Origin: Lachnospiraceae bacterium
GTDB taxonomy: Bacteria; Bacillota; Clostridia; Lachnospirales; Lachnospiraceae
Direction: 5' to 3'
Assembly (NCBI GenBank): GCA_014804645.1
Contig: JAAUZI010000093.1
Span: forward strand, 1-51,139
Length of the DNA stretch: 51,139 nucleotides
Position 1 is the stretch's first letter; every line of letters starts with the position of its first letter. Of the stretch, positions 34,963-43,044 are shown piece by piece. The notes under the pieces are model-generated. The model was given only the letters and a program-made list of their open reading frames with translations, had not been told where the DNA came from and did no database searches. The position numbers and the translations under genes are program-made.

Positions 34963-36832
34963 TGTCCCACCCTCCTGTTTTCTGTTCTGCCTCCTCATGA
35001 TCTCTGTAATACTGCGCCTGGATCTCGAACATTTCAGCGTATGCGCCGCCTTTTTTCAGCAACTCTTCATGGGTGCCATACTCTATCATCTCCCCCGCCC
35101 GGAACATGGCTATGTTGTCACAGAAACGGGTGGATGAGAGCCGGTGGGAGATATACACCGCTGACTTTTTCCCGATCATTTCGTCAAAATTTCTGTAGAG
35201 CTGATATTCCGCCAGGGCGTCCAGGGCGGCGGTAGGCTCGTCCAGCACGATCACGGGAGCGTCCTTGTACAGTGCCCGGGCCAGGGCAAGTTTCTGTTTC
35301 TCTCCTCCCGACAAATCGATGCCATCATCATGAATCACCTTCAGCAGCTGGGTGTCAACGCCTTTCTCCAGATTCTCCAGTTTCTCTGCCAGTCCCGCCT
35401 GTATCAGGCACTCTCTCGCCAACTCTTTGTCTGTGGCCTTGGGGGAATCCATGGAGACATTCTCACTCATGTGAAAGGCAAACAGCTCCACATTCTGAAA
35501 GACTGGAGCGAACAGCCGATGGTATTCCTCCCGCCTAAAGCGCCGTATATCCGTACCATTCAGCAAAATCCGGCCCTCGGTCACATCATAGAGCCGCAGC
35601 AGCAGTTTGATAAACGTAGTCTTGCCTGCGCCGTTGATTCCCACCACCGCCAGTCTTTTTCCCGCCTCAAAGGTGAGATTCAGGTTCTTCAAAGCATAGC
35701 CCTCCGAACCCTTATATTGAAAAGAGACATTTTCAAAGGTAAAGGTATAGCGGTCTGTTTGGGGGACGGGAAGAAACTCCCCGGTCTCCTCAGTCTTCAA
35801 GTCCATAAATGAGCGAAAATCGTCAACCTGCAGAGAATTTTGCTTGAATCCGCCGATGGAGTTGAGAAAGCGGGTAAGCGTTTCCGTGAAGGTTGTGGCA
35901 AGGCCCAGATAGAGGGTAAAATCGCCGATAGACAGATTTCTGTCGATCACACTGTAGATCAGCACACCATATACGACGGCTGTGGAGAATATAGCTATCG
36001 TATGAGCAAAACCGCTGTTGATGATCCACAGGTTGCGGCTGTGAACCATTTTTTCCTGCTTGTCCGCCAGGAAATCATGCTGCTTGCCCGAAAGCCAGTC
36101 CTGCATGTGGAAGAGCCGTATATCTTTGGCATAGTCAAAATCCTGGGTAGTGCGCTCCATATAGTTGAGCTTTCGCCATGTGGGGGCCAGGACGTCCCAC
36201 ACTTCTTTTTTGTCTTTCTTTATCGTGTGTCTAAAAAAGAAGAACTGTACCACAGAGAGCAGCGCAATGATAATCAGCATTCGCCAGTCCAGCGCTATCA
36301 CCGTCGTGAAAGTCACCAGCATAATCATGAACTGAATTCCGAAATCATATACCGCTCGCATCAGACCCTCGATGCCGTTATTGTTGCCGCCGGTACTCTC
36401 CATGGCTTTACTGTGCATATCCAGTATATCCGGCTGCTCCAGCATCTGGTAGTCCATAGTCAGCGCTTTTTTTACGCGCTCGGTGATTACATGCATACGG
36501 ATATAGATAAACTGATACCATATTCTGTTGTTGACAATGGTATCAAGCACCAGACTGAAAAGCTCTATTGCCATGATCGTCAGTATCAGGCGAATCAGCG
36601 GTGAGATATCTTTTTCGGGGCTATCGGCCTGAATCTGAACCAGATCGATCACAAACTTGCCGATAAAACTCCACAGGTAATACATGAGTGAGCCTGTAAC
36701 TACACCGATGCACATGAGAAAAAGCTGTGACGGATGGTATTGTCTGATTTTACCCAGGACATATATGGCGTTTTTGAAAATTCCATATTCGGTATGTAGC
36801 GGGTTGTCGTTGGTTTTCTTTTTCCTGTTCAA
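34952..36832 (-). CDS. ABC exporter subunit (membrane + ATPase), first of pair
   Basis: 626 aa. Six membrane helices in the first ~330 residues, then the ATPase with VVGINGAGKTTFIKLLLRLY, LSGGEKQKLALARALY, APVIVLDEPTAALDA and YISHRLSSTRFC. The likely start is TTG at 36830-36832 because AAAGGAG lies nine bases upstream; an ATG 16 codons earlier has no ribosome site. It heads a three-gene operon divergent from the AraC-family gene, which probably controls it. Confidence 0.9.
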   Translation of the reverse strand: MNRKKKTNDNPLHTEYGIFKNAIYVLGKIRQYHPSQLFLMCIGVVTGSLMYYLWSFIGKFVIDLVQIQADSPEKDISPLIRLILTIMAIELFSLVLDTIVNNRIWYQFIYIRMHVITERVKKALTMDYQMLEQPDILDMHSKAMESTGGNNNGIEGLMRAVYDFGIQFMIMLVTFTTVIALDWRMLIIIALLSVVQFFFFRHTIKKDKKEVWDVLAPTWRKLNYMERTTQDFDYAKDIRLFHMQDWLSGKQHDFLADKQEKMVHSRNLWIINSGFAHTIAIFSTAVVYGVLIYSVIDRNLSIGDFTLYLGLATTFTETLTRFLNSIGGFKQNSLQVDDFRSFMDLKTEETGEFLPVPQTDRYTFTFENVSFQYKGSEGYALKNLNLTFEAGKRLAVVGINGAGKTTFIKLLLRLYDVTEGRILLNGTDIRRFRREEYHRLFAPVFQNVELFAFHMSENVSMDSPKATDKELARECLIQAGLAEKLENLEKGVDTQLLKVIHDDGIDLSGGEKQKLALARALYKDAPVIVLDEPTAALDALAEYQLYRNFDEMIGKKSAVYISHRLSSTRFCDNIAMFRAGEMIEYGTHEELLKKGGAYAEMFEIQAQYYRDHEEAEQKTGGWDNGR

Positions 36833-36992
36833 GGTTGGGGACTCCTTTCGTATATCGTTATCTATATATATAGTCGTCAAAATCGACTTTGGGTTTATTC
36901 AAAGATATAAATTTTATTTTCTAAATCTTCCATGCGGATTTACGGTTTTTTTGCTATAATCAGAATAACTGGACATATTCGAGCAAACGGGG

Positions 36993-37018
36993 ACCGGATT
37001 TTCCGACGCAAATCCGGT
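36993..37018. promoter_or_regulatory. Dyad between AraC-type regulator and exporter operon
   Basis: A perfect 9-bp inverted repeat (ACCGGATTT ... AAATCCGGT, 8-base loop) 27 bases before the regulator's start codon. It could be an operator or a 5' hairpin. Confidence 0.45.
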
Positions 37019-37045
37019 ATATTGTAAACACAAGGGAGGTTGCAT

Positions 37046-37936
37046 ATGAAATCCATACAGCTCTTACAACAAGCCATATGTTACATGGAGCAACATCTTC
37101 TTGAGGATATCAACTACCAGGATGTGGCGAAAAGCACATATATGTCAAGCTACGATTTCCACCGGACATTCAGTATTATGGCCGGTATGACCGCCAACGA
37201 GTATATCAGAAACAGGCGCCTTTCGCTGGCGGGGCAGGAGCTGCAGTCAACCGGTATATCCGTGATTGATGCCGCTTACAAATATGGCTATGACACGCCG
37301 GAGAGTTTCTCAAAAGCTTTTTCACGCTTTCACGGAGTAACCCCGAAACAGGCCAAGCGCAAAGGCACGGAACTTCATTTATTCAATCCCCTTGTAATCA
37401 AAATAACTATGGAAGGTGGTAGCATTATGAACTACAGAATTGAAAATCAGAGCAGTCAGAAATTTATTGCCGTCGTCAAGGCATTCTCCAACGAGATCAT
37501 AAACGACGACAGCGACCACAGCGTTCCGGATTTTTGGGGACAGTGCTGGGAAAAGAACCTTATAGAGCCTCTCAAATCCCTTCGCCCGGAGGGAAAGCGC
37601 GATCTGTATGGACTGTGCAGTCCCGCCGCGAAAAATGAAACACATTTCAACTATGGGATCGGTGTGCTCGTGGATGATGAGACCGATACCTCCAAGCTGG
37701 ATAAGCTTTTGGCCGACGGCTATGTCCTCTGGGAGACAAAGCCCATGGACTATGTCGTGTTCAAATGCTTTGGAACCGACGGAGATTGTATCAGCGAAAC
37801 CTGGAGCAAATTCTACAAGGAATTTCTTCCTCAGACAGGATATACACAGACCGATGATACGGATTACGAGATCTATTTTGAAACGGGAGAAGAAGGTCTG
37901 TTCTGTGAACTTTGGATTCCCGTAAAAAAATCGTAA
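37046..37936 (+). CDS. AraC-family regulator with GyrI-like ligand domain
   Basis: 296 aa. Two HTH motifs in residues 1-105 (INYQDVAKSTYMSSYDFHRT; ISVIDAAYKYGYDTPESFSK; HGVTPKQAKRKG) and a GyrI/Rob-type effector-binding domain from about 125 to the end (ending LFCELWIPVKKS). Proteins of this plan (Rob/SoxS-like) sense lipophilic or cationic drugs and activate exporters. The ATG at 37046 has GGGAGG six bases upstream. It is divergent from the heterodimeric ABC exporter operon, its likely target. Confidence 0.9.
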   Translation: MKSIQLLQQAICYMEQHLLEDINYQDVAKSTYMSSYDFHRTFSIMAGMTANEYIRNRRLSLAGQELQSTGISVIDAAYKYGYDTPESFSKAFSRFHGVTPKQAKRKGTELHLFNPLVIKITMEGGSIMNYRIENQSSQKFIAVVKAFSNEIINDDSDHSVPDFWGQCWEKNLIEPLKSLRPEGKRDLYGLCSPAAKNETHFNYGIGVLVDDETDTSKLDKLLADGYVLWETKPMDYVVFKCFGTDGDCISETWSKFYKEFLPQTGYTQTDDTDYEIYFETGEEGLFCELWIPVKKS

Positions 37937-37950
37937 TTCCCTATAATATG

Positions 37951-38319
37951 TTATTTCACAGGGCATGATATCTCCATAATCTGTTCTATGGCCTTGTGAA
38001 GCAGCCTGCTTTCTTCTGTGTCAGCCGCCTTGTAATAGACTTCTTTACCTTCCCGGCGGCTGACAATCAGGCCGCTGGCCTTGAGCTGCCGCAGGTGATG
38101 AGACACTGCGGGGCTTGTCATATCCACCATGGCGGATATGTTGATTACACACTCTTCGCAGTGGCACAGCAGCCAAAATATACGGACCCGGCTGGTGTCG
38201 TCCAGCAGCCGGAACGTGTCGGCCACTCTTTGAAAAGTCTCCGGATTTCCCAACTGTTCTCGTAAATATTCCTCTGTCTCTCCCTCGCCGTGATGGTGCG
38301 GAAATGCAAATTTTTCCAT
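37951..38319 (-). CDS. ArsR/SmtB-family metal-type repressor
   Basis: 122 aa winged helix: DDTSRVRIFWLLCHCEECV, INISAMVDMTSPAVSHHLRQ, GLIVSRREGKEVYY. Cys residues in CHCEECV sit where ArsR/CadC-type sensors bind metal, and HHH near the N-terminus may add ligands. Such repressors leave DNA when Cd, Zn, Pb or As binds. It is about 950 bases from the HMA/CadA promoter, whose dyad could be its operator. A good promoter lies just upstream at 38363-38391. Confidence 0.85.
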   Translation of the reverse strand: MEKFAFPHHHGEGETEEYLREQLGNPETFQRVADTFRLLDDTSRVRIFWLLCHCEECVINISAMVDMTSPAVSHHLRQLKASGLIVSRREGKEVYYKAADTEESRLLHKAIEQIMEISCPVK

Positions 38320-38362
38320 TTATGAACACTTCCTTTCCAAAAATGACCTGCCTTATTTTGTT

Positions 38363-38391
38363 ATTGTAACCCATTTTATAATTTGTGACAA
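38363..38391 (-). promoter_or_regulatory. arsR-type gene promoter
   Basis: On the minus strand TTGTCA (38386-38391) and TACAAT (38363-38368) are 17 bases apart, about 45 bases before the start codon. Confidence 0.6.
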
Positions 38392-38504
38392 CCTCTCTAC
38401 AATTTTTTGTGAGATCACTGTTTTCAGTATTTTTATTTATACAGTTCTGTGATAAACTGAAAAAAATGGATATATATACACGGTAGATAAAGAGAGGGGT
38501 AAAG

Positions 38505-39185
38505 ATGCGTAAAAAGATATTTGTAATTTTGTTTTCAATTATATGGATTACCGGCATTTTATGTGGCTGCGGAAAAGGGACAACTGCGGGCGTAGAAGCC
38601 GAACCCACAGCAACGCCACAGGCAACCGCCCTGCTGGAGGAGACCCCGTCGCCAACACCAATGCCGGAACCCACGGCAACGCCAGAGCCGGAGACGGAAC
38701 AACAGACCGATCTGCATCCTTTTTCCGATATCCTTGGCTATGAGGATTATCATGTAACCGTGGAAGAAGGCATGCCTCATATTTGGCGGTTTTATGCGGA
38801 GATTGACGGTGAAACACAATGCATTGCCGAGGCGTTTGGATTCCGCGATCTTCCCGATGCTTACAGCACAGATCTCGACGGCGACGGCATCACCGAGTTT
38901 ATCGCCAACTGCGAATACGGTGACGGCGCAGAAAGAGTCTTTATTTATCGTACTCATGACGGTGCGATCGAAGAGGGATACATTCATATTGATGGGTATT
39001 ATCTGGAAACGAAATATTCTATGGATACAATGGGACCGGTCGGAAATATTGCGGAAAAATATGACTCACAGGAAAATATTTTTATCATCACCGGCCCCTC
39101 TATACACAATGAAGAAGAAACTGTCACGATCACCCTGTCTTTTGATGACCAGGAATTTTTTAAATTTACTCCCTATAATTCGTAA
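38505..39185 (+). CDS. Lipoprotein with Thr/Pro-rich linker
   Basis: 226 aa. A signal peptide ends at the lipobox (GILCGCGKG). A low-complexity linker of PTATP/PSPTP units (about 33-68) leads to a domain with DLDGDGITEFIANCEYGDG, a calcium-binding-like FG-GAP motif. Family unknown. It lies between the ArsR gene and the HMA/CadA pair with its own upstream region, so a link to metal handling is uncertain. GAGAGGGG precedes the ATG. Confidence 0.7.
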   Translation: MRKKIFVILFSIIWITGILCGCGKGTTAGVEAEPTATPQATALLEETPSPTPMPEPTATPEPETEQQTDLHPFSDILGYEDYHVTVEEGMPHIWRFYAEIDGETQCIAEAFGFRDLPDAYSTDLDGDGITEFIANCEYGDGAERVFIYRTHDGAIEEGYIHIDGYYLETKYSMDTMGPVGNIAEKYDSQENIFIITGPSIHNEEETVTITLSFDDQEFFKFTPYNS

Positions 39186-39192
39186 AATCCTA

Positions 39193-39252
39193 TTGACTTT
39201 TTTCTTCATCCATACTATACTACTGATATACAATTAAACAACTATTTAATTG
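39193..39252 (+). promoter_or_regulatory. Promoter and operator of the HMA/CadA operon
   Basis: TTGACT (39193-39198), 17-base spacer, TATACT (39216-39221). Ten bases on is a perfect 8-bp inverted repeat CAATTAAA-N6-TTTAATTG (39231-39252), a position that would block transcription. This fits an ArsR/CadC-type operator. Confidence 0.75.
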
Positions 39253-39288
39253 TTGAATTAATAATTCAGTTTGAAAGGAGACATTATC

Positions 39289-39507
39289 ATGAAAAAAACT
39301 TATAAGATTGAGGTTGACTGCGCAAACTGCGCCAATTTAATGGAGGACGCCACCCGCAAGACGCCGGGTGTGGCCGCTGCCACCGTTAATTTTATGACAC
39401 AGAAAATGAATGTGGAGTTTGAAGAGGGCAAGGACCCGAAAGAGGTCATGAAGGCAGTTCTAAAGGCCTGCAAAAAAGTGGAGCCAGACTGCGAGATTGA
39501 GCTTTAA
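39289..39507 (+). CDS. Stand-alone HMA domain metallochaperone
   Basis: 72 aa, a single heavy-metal-associated domain starting MKKTYKIEVDCANCANLMED, with the metal-binding CxxC (CANC). It should bind Zn/Cd/Cu and deliver it to the ATPase. The start is the ATG at 39289 with AAAGGAG upstream. It is co-transcribed with the P-ATPase 24 bases downstream, which lacks this domain. Confidence 0.88.
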   Translation: MKKTYKIEVDCANCANLMEDATRKTPGVAAATVNFMTQKMNVEFEEGKDPKEVMKAVLKACKKVEPDCEIEL

Positions 39508-39530
39508 TCGAGGGTACGAAAGAGGTAATT

Positions 39531-41414
39531 ATGAATAAGAAACAGAAAAAAATGTTGGCCCGCATTATTGTCTCGGCCGTGATGCTGGTCATTCTAAACT
39601 TTTTGCCCATCACCGGAATACTGCGAATGGCATTTTATCTGGCAGTGTACTTAATTATCGGCTACGATATCCTAAAAAAAGCCGGTAAGGGCATCTTAAA
39701 TGGCCGTGTGTGTGACGAAAATTTTCTGATGACCGTAGCCACTATCGGCGCTATCGCCCTGGCGATTTATACGAAGAGCGGCGATTACAATGAGGCCATC
39801 GCCGTTATGCTCTTCTATCAGGTGGGAGAATTTTTCCAGAGCTATGCGGTGGGAAAGAGCCGTCGAAATATCAGCGCGCTGATGGATATCCGACCTGATT
39901 ACGCCAATATAGAACAGCACGGTAAGCTGGAGCAGGTGGACCCGGACGAGGTAGCTATCGGCAGCGTCATCGTGGTACAGCCCGGGGAAAAGGTTCCCAT
40001 TGACGGCGTGATTCTGGAGGGAAATTCCGATCTGAACACCAGCGCCCTCACCGGCGAGAGCCTGCCCCGGGAGGCTCATGCGGGGGACGAGGTTATCAGT
40101 GGCTGTATCAATATGACGGGCGTTTTAAAGATTCGGACTACCAAGGAATTCGGGGAATCCACAGTCTCCAAGATTCTGGAGCTTGTGGAGGAGTCCAGCT
40201 CCCGTAAATCCCGTTCAGAGAATTTTATTTCTCGCTTTGCCAAGATATATACTCCCACGGTGTGTATCGCCGCCCTGCTGCTGGCGGTACTGCCTCCGGT
40301 ATGCAACCTGCTCATGGGGCATACTGCAAACTGGGAAAACTGGATATACAGCGCGCTAACCTTCCTGGTTATCAGCTGTCCCTGTGCGCTGGTGGTAAGC
40401 GTTCCCCTGAGTTTTTTTGCGGGAATCGGCGGCGCCAGCAAGGAAGGTATTTTAATCAAGGGATCTAACTATATGGAGATTCTGTCCCAGGCCAAAATCG
40501 TGGTCTTTGATAAGACCGGCACTCTGACCCAGGGTGTGTTCGTGGTCAGCGGTATTCACCACAGCGAGATGGAGGACGCCCGGCTGCTGGAATATGCGGC
40601 TTTGGCAGAGTGCTCCTCCTCCCACCCTATCAGCAAGAGCCTGCAGCGGGCCTATGGCAAAGAGATCGACCGCAGCCGAGTCACGGATATCCGGGAGATC
40701 AGCGGCGAGGGATTGATCGCCAAAGTGGACGGTGCGGAGGTGGCGGTGGGCAACACCAAGCTGATGAAACGACAGGGTGTGGACTACGCCGATTGCCACA
40801 GTGTAGGTACAATAATTCATATTGCCATTGAAGGCAGCTACGCCGGACATATTGTTATTTCCGATATTGAAAAACCGGGGTCCAAGGCGGCCATCGCCGC
40901 ACTGAAAAAAGCGGGCGTAAGCAAGACTATTATGCTGACCGGAGACGCCAAATCTGTGGCGGAAAAAGTGGCCGCCGATCTGGGCGTGGATGAGGTTCAC
41001 AGTGAACTGCTGCCGGGAGACAAGGTGGAACAGGTAGAGAAATTGCTGGCGGATAAGGCGCCCAAGGCAAAACTTGTCTTCGTAGGCGACGGTATCAATG
41101 ACGCGCCGGTGCTGGGCCGGGCAGATATCGGTATCGCCATGGGTGCCATGGGCTCTGACGCCGCCATCGAGGCTGCGGATGTGGTGCTGATGGACGATGA
41201 TCCCATGAAGATCGCCAAGGGTATCAAGATTTCCCGAAAATGTCTTTCCATTGTCTACCAAAATATTGTCTTTGCCCTGGCGGTTAAATTTGTCTGCCTC
41301 CTGCTGGGCGCAGTGGGCTACGCCAATATGTGGCTGGCAATCTTTGCGGACGTGGGCGTCACCGTGCTTGCCGTGCTGAATGCCATCCGTGCTCTGCGAG
41401 TGCACAAGCTATAA
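39531..41414 (+). CDS. cadA: Heavy-metal P-type ATPase, CadA/ZntA type
   Basis: 627 aa. The transmembrane metal motif is Cys283-Pro-Cys285 (SCPCALVVS), the phosphorylated Asp is 327 in DKTGTLTQG, the HP locus is SSHPISKS, and the hinge is GDGINDAPVLGRADIGIAMG. The CPC form with this hinge usually exports Zn, Cd, Pb or Co. It starts directly with membrane helices; the HMA metal-binding domain is a separate upstream gene. GAAAGAGG precedes the ATG. A terminator for the converging strand follows. Metal specificity not proven. Confidence 0.92.
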   Translation: MNKKQKKMLARIIVSAVMLVILNFLPITGILRMAFYLAVYLIIGYDILKKAGKGILNGRVCDENFLMTVATIGAIALAIYTKSGDYNEAIAVMLFYQVGEFFQSYAVGKSRRNISALMDIRPDYANIEQHGKLEQVDPDEVAIGSVIVVQPGEKVPIDGVILEGNSDLNTSALTGESLPREAHAGDEVISGCINMTGVLKIRTTKEFGESTVSKILELVEESSSRKSRSENFISRFAKIYTPTVCIAALLLAVLPPVCNLLMGHTANWENWIYSALTFLVISCPCALVVSVPLSFFAGIGGASKEGILIKGSNYMEILSQAKIVVFDKTGTLTQGVFVVSGIHHSEMEDARLLEYAALAECSSSHPISKSLQRAYGKEIDRSRVTDIREISGEGLIAKVDGAEVAVGNTKLMKRQGVDYADCHSVGTIIHIAIEGSYAGHIVISDIEKPGSKAAIAALKKAGVSKTIMLTGDAKSVAEKVAADLGVDEVHSELLPGDKVEQVEKLLADKAPKAKLVFVGDGINDAPVLGRADIGIAMGAMGSDAAIEAADVVLMDDDPMKIAKGIKISRKCLSIVYQNIVFALAVKFVCLLLGAVGYANMWLAIFADVGVTVLAVLNAIRALRVHKL

Positions 41415-41428
41415 TTATTGACATATGC

Positions 41429-41469
41429 AAAAAACCCCACAGCAGATATTCTATAACTCTGCTGCGGGG
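41429..41469 (-). terminator. Terminator of the methyltransferase gene
   Basis: On the minus strand an 11-bp stem with one mismatch (41459-41469 with 41435-41445) is followed by six Ts. The gap between the convergent cadA and methyltransferase genes is only about 100 bases, so it may serve both. Confidence 0.8.
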
Positions 41470-41515
41470 CTATATTATTCAGCAATATAAACTTTGTCAT
41501 CCTATCGCTATTCGT

Positions 41516-42271
41516 TTACTCCCTTGTTGCAATCAGAGTAAACTCTCCCGGTACTTTTTCATTGGTCCACGCGGGATGTTCGTCAAATTTTTTCAGGACA
41601 AATCCGCAGTTTATGACGGCGTTGATGATCTCGCTGACAGTATATTTTCGGTAACTGCACTTGGGCATCTCCTTTCGGATTTCCTCCTCATAAAAGCGGG
41701 CATGCGCCATCTCTCCCTCAAAAACATCCGTAGAAAAATAACTCATGGCAGGCTGCTCAAAATTCATTATATCAGATATTTTCTGAAAGGGATGAAAGTC
41801 GCTGCATATCATTTTTCCGCCGGGCTTTAACAGAGAGTACATGATATTCATAAATTCATCAATATCATGGAAATAATGGAGTATGCCGCCTTCCATAAAG
41901 ACCACGTCAAAATACCCTTTGTACCGATCCATGTCGATTTCCAGCACATCGCACACTTCAAAGCTGATCTCCACATCTGCAGCGGCCGCCACCTCCAGCG
42001 CGTATCTCTTATTGTCCTCCGAAATATCGAAGACAGTGACCTCCGCCCCCAAAATCGCCAGGGGAACTGCTTTTTTCCCGCAGGAACCACATATATTTGC
42101 CACTCTGATACCCTCATATCTGTCGAAGTAAGCAGCATATTTCTTTAACATTCCTATAGGATTTTCCCGGTCTTTTTGGGCCCTTTCCCGGGGAGTCCCG
42201 GACTGCCTTACCCAAAAATCGTAGGCATCATATTCCCATGCTTTTTTATTCCGAATGCTGTAGTCGATCAT
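41516..42271 (-). CDS. Class I SAM-dependent methyltransferase
   Basis: 251 aa. VANICGSCGKKAVPLAILG (motif I), VTVFDISEDN, CDVLEID, FDVVFMEGGILHYFHDIDEF and KPGGKMICSDFHPF are the ordered methyltransferase motifs. The YYS-type group of small-molecule methylases is possible, but the substrate is unknown. GGAGG eight bases before the ATG. Single gene with its own terminator. Confidence 0.88.
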   Translation of the reverse strand: MIDYSIRNKKAWEYDAYDFWVRQSGTPRERAQKDRENPIGMLKKYAAYFDRYEGIRVANICGSCGKKAVPLAILGAEVTVFDISEDNKRYALEVAAAADVEISFEVCDVLEIDMDRYKGYFDVVFMEGGILHYFHDIDEFMNIMYSLLKPGGKMICSDFHPFQKISDIMNFEQPAMSYFSTDVFEGEMAHARFYEEEIRKEMPKCSYRKYTVSEIINAVINCGFVLKKFDEHPAWTNEKVPGEFTLIATRE

Positions 42272-42367
42272 CTGTCATACCTCCTAATTTCTCGTTTAAA
42301 TAACCAATTTGATTATACCACGTCTTTACCTCCCATAACAATCCATTTCAATATATTACAGACTACG

Positions 42368-42391
42368 GGCCTGTGCCGCAAAGCACAGGCC
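42368..42391 (-). terminator. Hairpin after the tRNA cluster
   Basis: A perfect 9-bp stem with a 6-base loop, 16 bases after the tRNA-Tyr 3' end. No T-run follows on the minus strand, so it may be an RNA-stability element rather than a full terminator. Confidence 0.4.
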
Positions 42392-42406
42392 TTGTATTAA
42401 AGAGAG

Positions 42407-42489
42407 TGGACGGGGCAGGAATCGAACCTGCGGTGTTTCTCTGTGACGGATTTACAGTCCGCTGCCCTCGCCGCTAGGCATACCCGTCC
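42407..42489 (-). tRNA. tRNA-Tyr (anticodon GTA)
   Basis: A class II tRNA: acceptor GGACGGG/CCCGTCC, anticodon arm CGGACTGTAAATCCG, a long variable arm and T-arm GCAGGTTCGATTCCTGC. Discriminator A; CCA not encoded. Fourth in the tRNA run. Confidence 0.95.
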
Positions 42490-42493
42490 TTAG

Positions 42494-42564
42494 GGTGACT
42501 AGGGGGAATCGAACCCCCATAAGCAGAGCCACAATCTGCCGGACTTCCATTGTCCTATAGTCAC
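42494..42564 (-). tRNA. tRNA-His (anticodon GTG)
   Basis: Acceptor GTGACTA/TAGTCAC, anticodon loop TTGTGGC, T-stem GGGGG/CCCCC, discriminator C. The base at position -1 is T, not the G normally encoded for His tRNAs. Third in the tRNA run. Confidence 0.93.
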
Positions 42565-42566
42565 AG

Positions 42567-42639
42567 TAGCTCCTGTGGGACTTGAACCCATCATCTCCGG
42601 CTTGAGAGGCCGACGTCCTGACCTTTAGACTAAGAAGCC
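42567..42639 (-). tRNA. tRNA-Glu (anticodon CTC)
   Basis: Anticodon loop CTCTCAA on a stem TCGGC/GCCGG. The acceptor GGCTTCT/AGGAGCT has a G1-U72 and a second wobble pair, and the T-stem has an A-C mismatch at its base. It may be weakly functional. It sits 11 bases from the next Glu tRNA. Confidence 0.85.
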
Positions 42640-42650
42640 TTATTTGTAAA

Positions 42651-42723
42651 TGATCCTCACGGGACTTGAACCCTGCATTTTCGGCTTGAAAGGCCGATGT
42701 CCTAACCTTTAGACTAGAGGACC
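42651..42723 (-). tRNA. tRNA-Glu (anticodon TTC)
   Basis: Anticodon loop CTTTCAA on a TCGGC/GCCGA stem. Acceptor GGTCCTC/GAGGATC with one wobble. The T-stem CAGGG/CCCGT has two mismatches, so it is atypical. First of the four-tRNA run (Glu-Glu-His-Tyr). Confidence 0.88.
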
Positions 42724-42733
42724 CAACAAAAAT

Positions 42734-42759
42734 ACCGCCTATCATACAAGATAAGCGGT
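42734..42759 (-). terminator. Terminator upstream of the tRNA run
   Basis: A 10-bp stem (42750-42759 with 42734-42743, one G-T) followed on the minus strand by ATTTTTG. It would end a transcript from the small gene at 42814-42939 before the tRNAs. Confidence 0.7.
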
Positions 42760-42813
42760 ACAGAAATTCAAATCCTGTTTCCTAAAGCCCGGTCTGTATA
42801 TGACTCTCCGGGA

Positions 42814-42939
42814 TCACACAGCCCTTTGCCCTTTCCCTATCTCGCATGAGTGTATCACAATTTTACCCTGCTCATTTTCTTCCATGTGCAGTGTTTCATA
42901 ATAATATTCACTATGCAGATAATAGGCAAATACTTTCAT
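42814..42939 (-). CDS. Small protein, 41 aa, unknown
   Basis: ATG at 42937-42939 to TGA at 42814-42816, beginning MKVFAYYLHSEYYYETLHM and ending GKGQRAV. AAGGA lies seven bases upstream of the ATG and a good terminator follows, which together suggest a real gene. No family recognised. Confidence 0.5.
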   Translation of the reverse strand: MKVFAYYLHSEYYYETLHMEENEQGKIVIHSCEIGKGQRAV

Positions 42940-43044
42940 GGCTTTTCCTTTCCGGGCTTTTCTGCCCGCTTTCTTAATCTGTAATCACTATAGCACTCTT
43001 TTTCCGGTTTGTCATTATACCTGTAATATAAATCTCTGTTGCCG

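Noticed and set aside
40452..41405. 317-codon open frame on the minus strand
   Set aside because: Antisense shadow of cadA, whose P-ATPase motifs are unambiguous.
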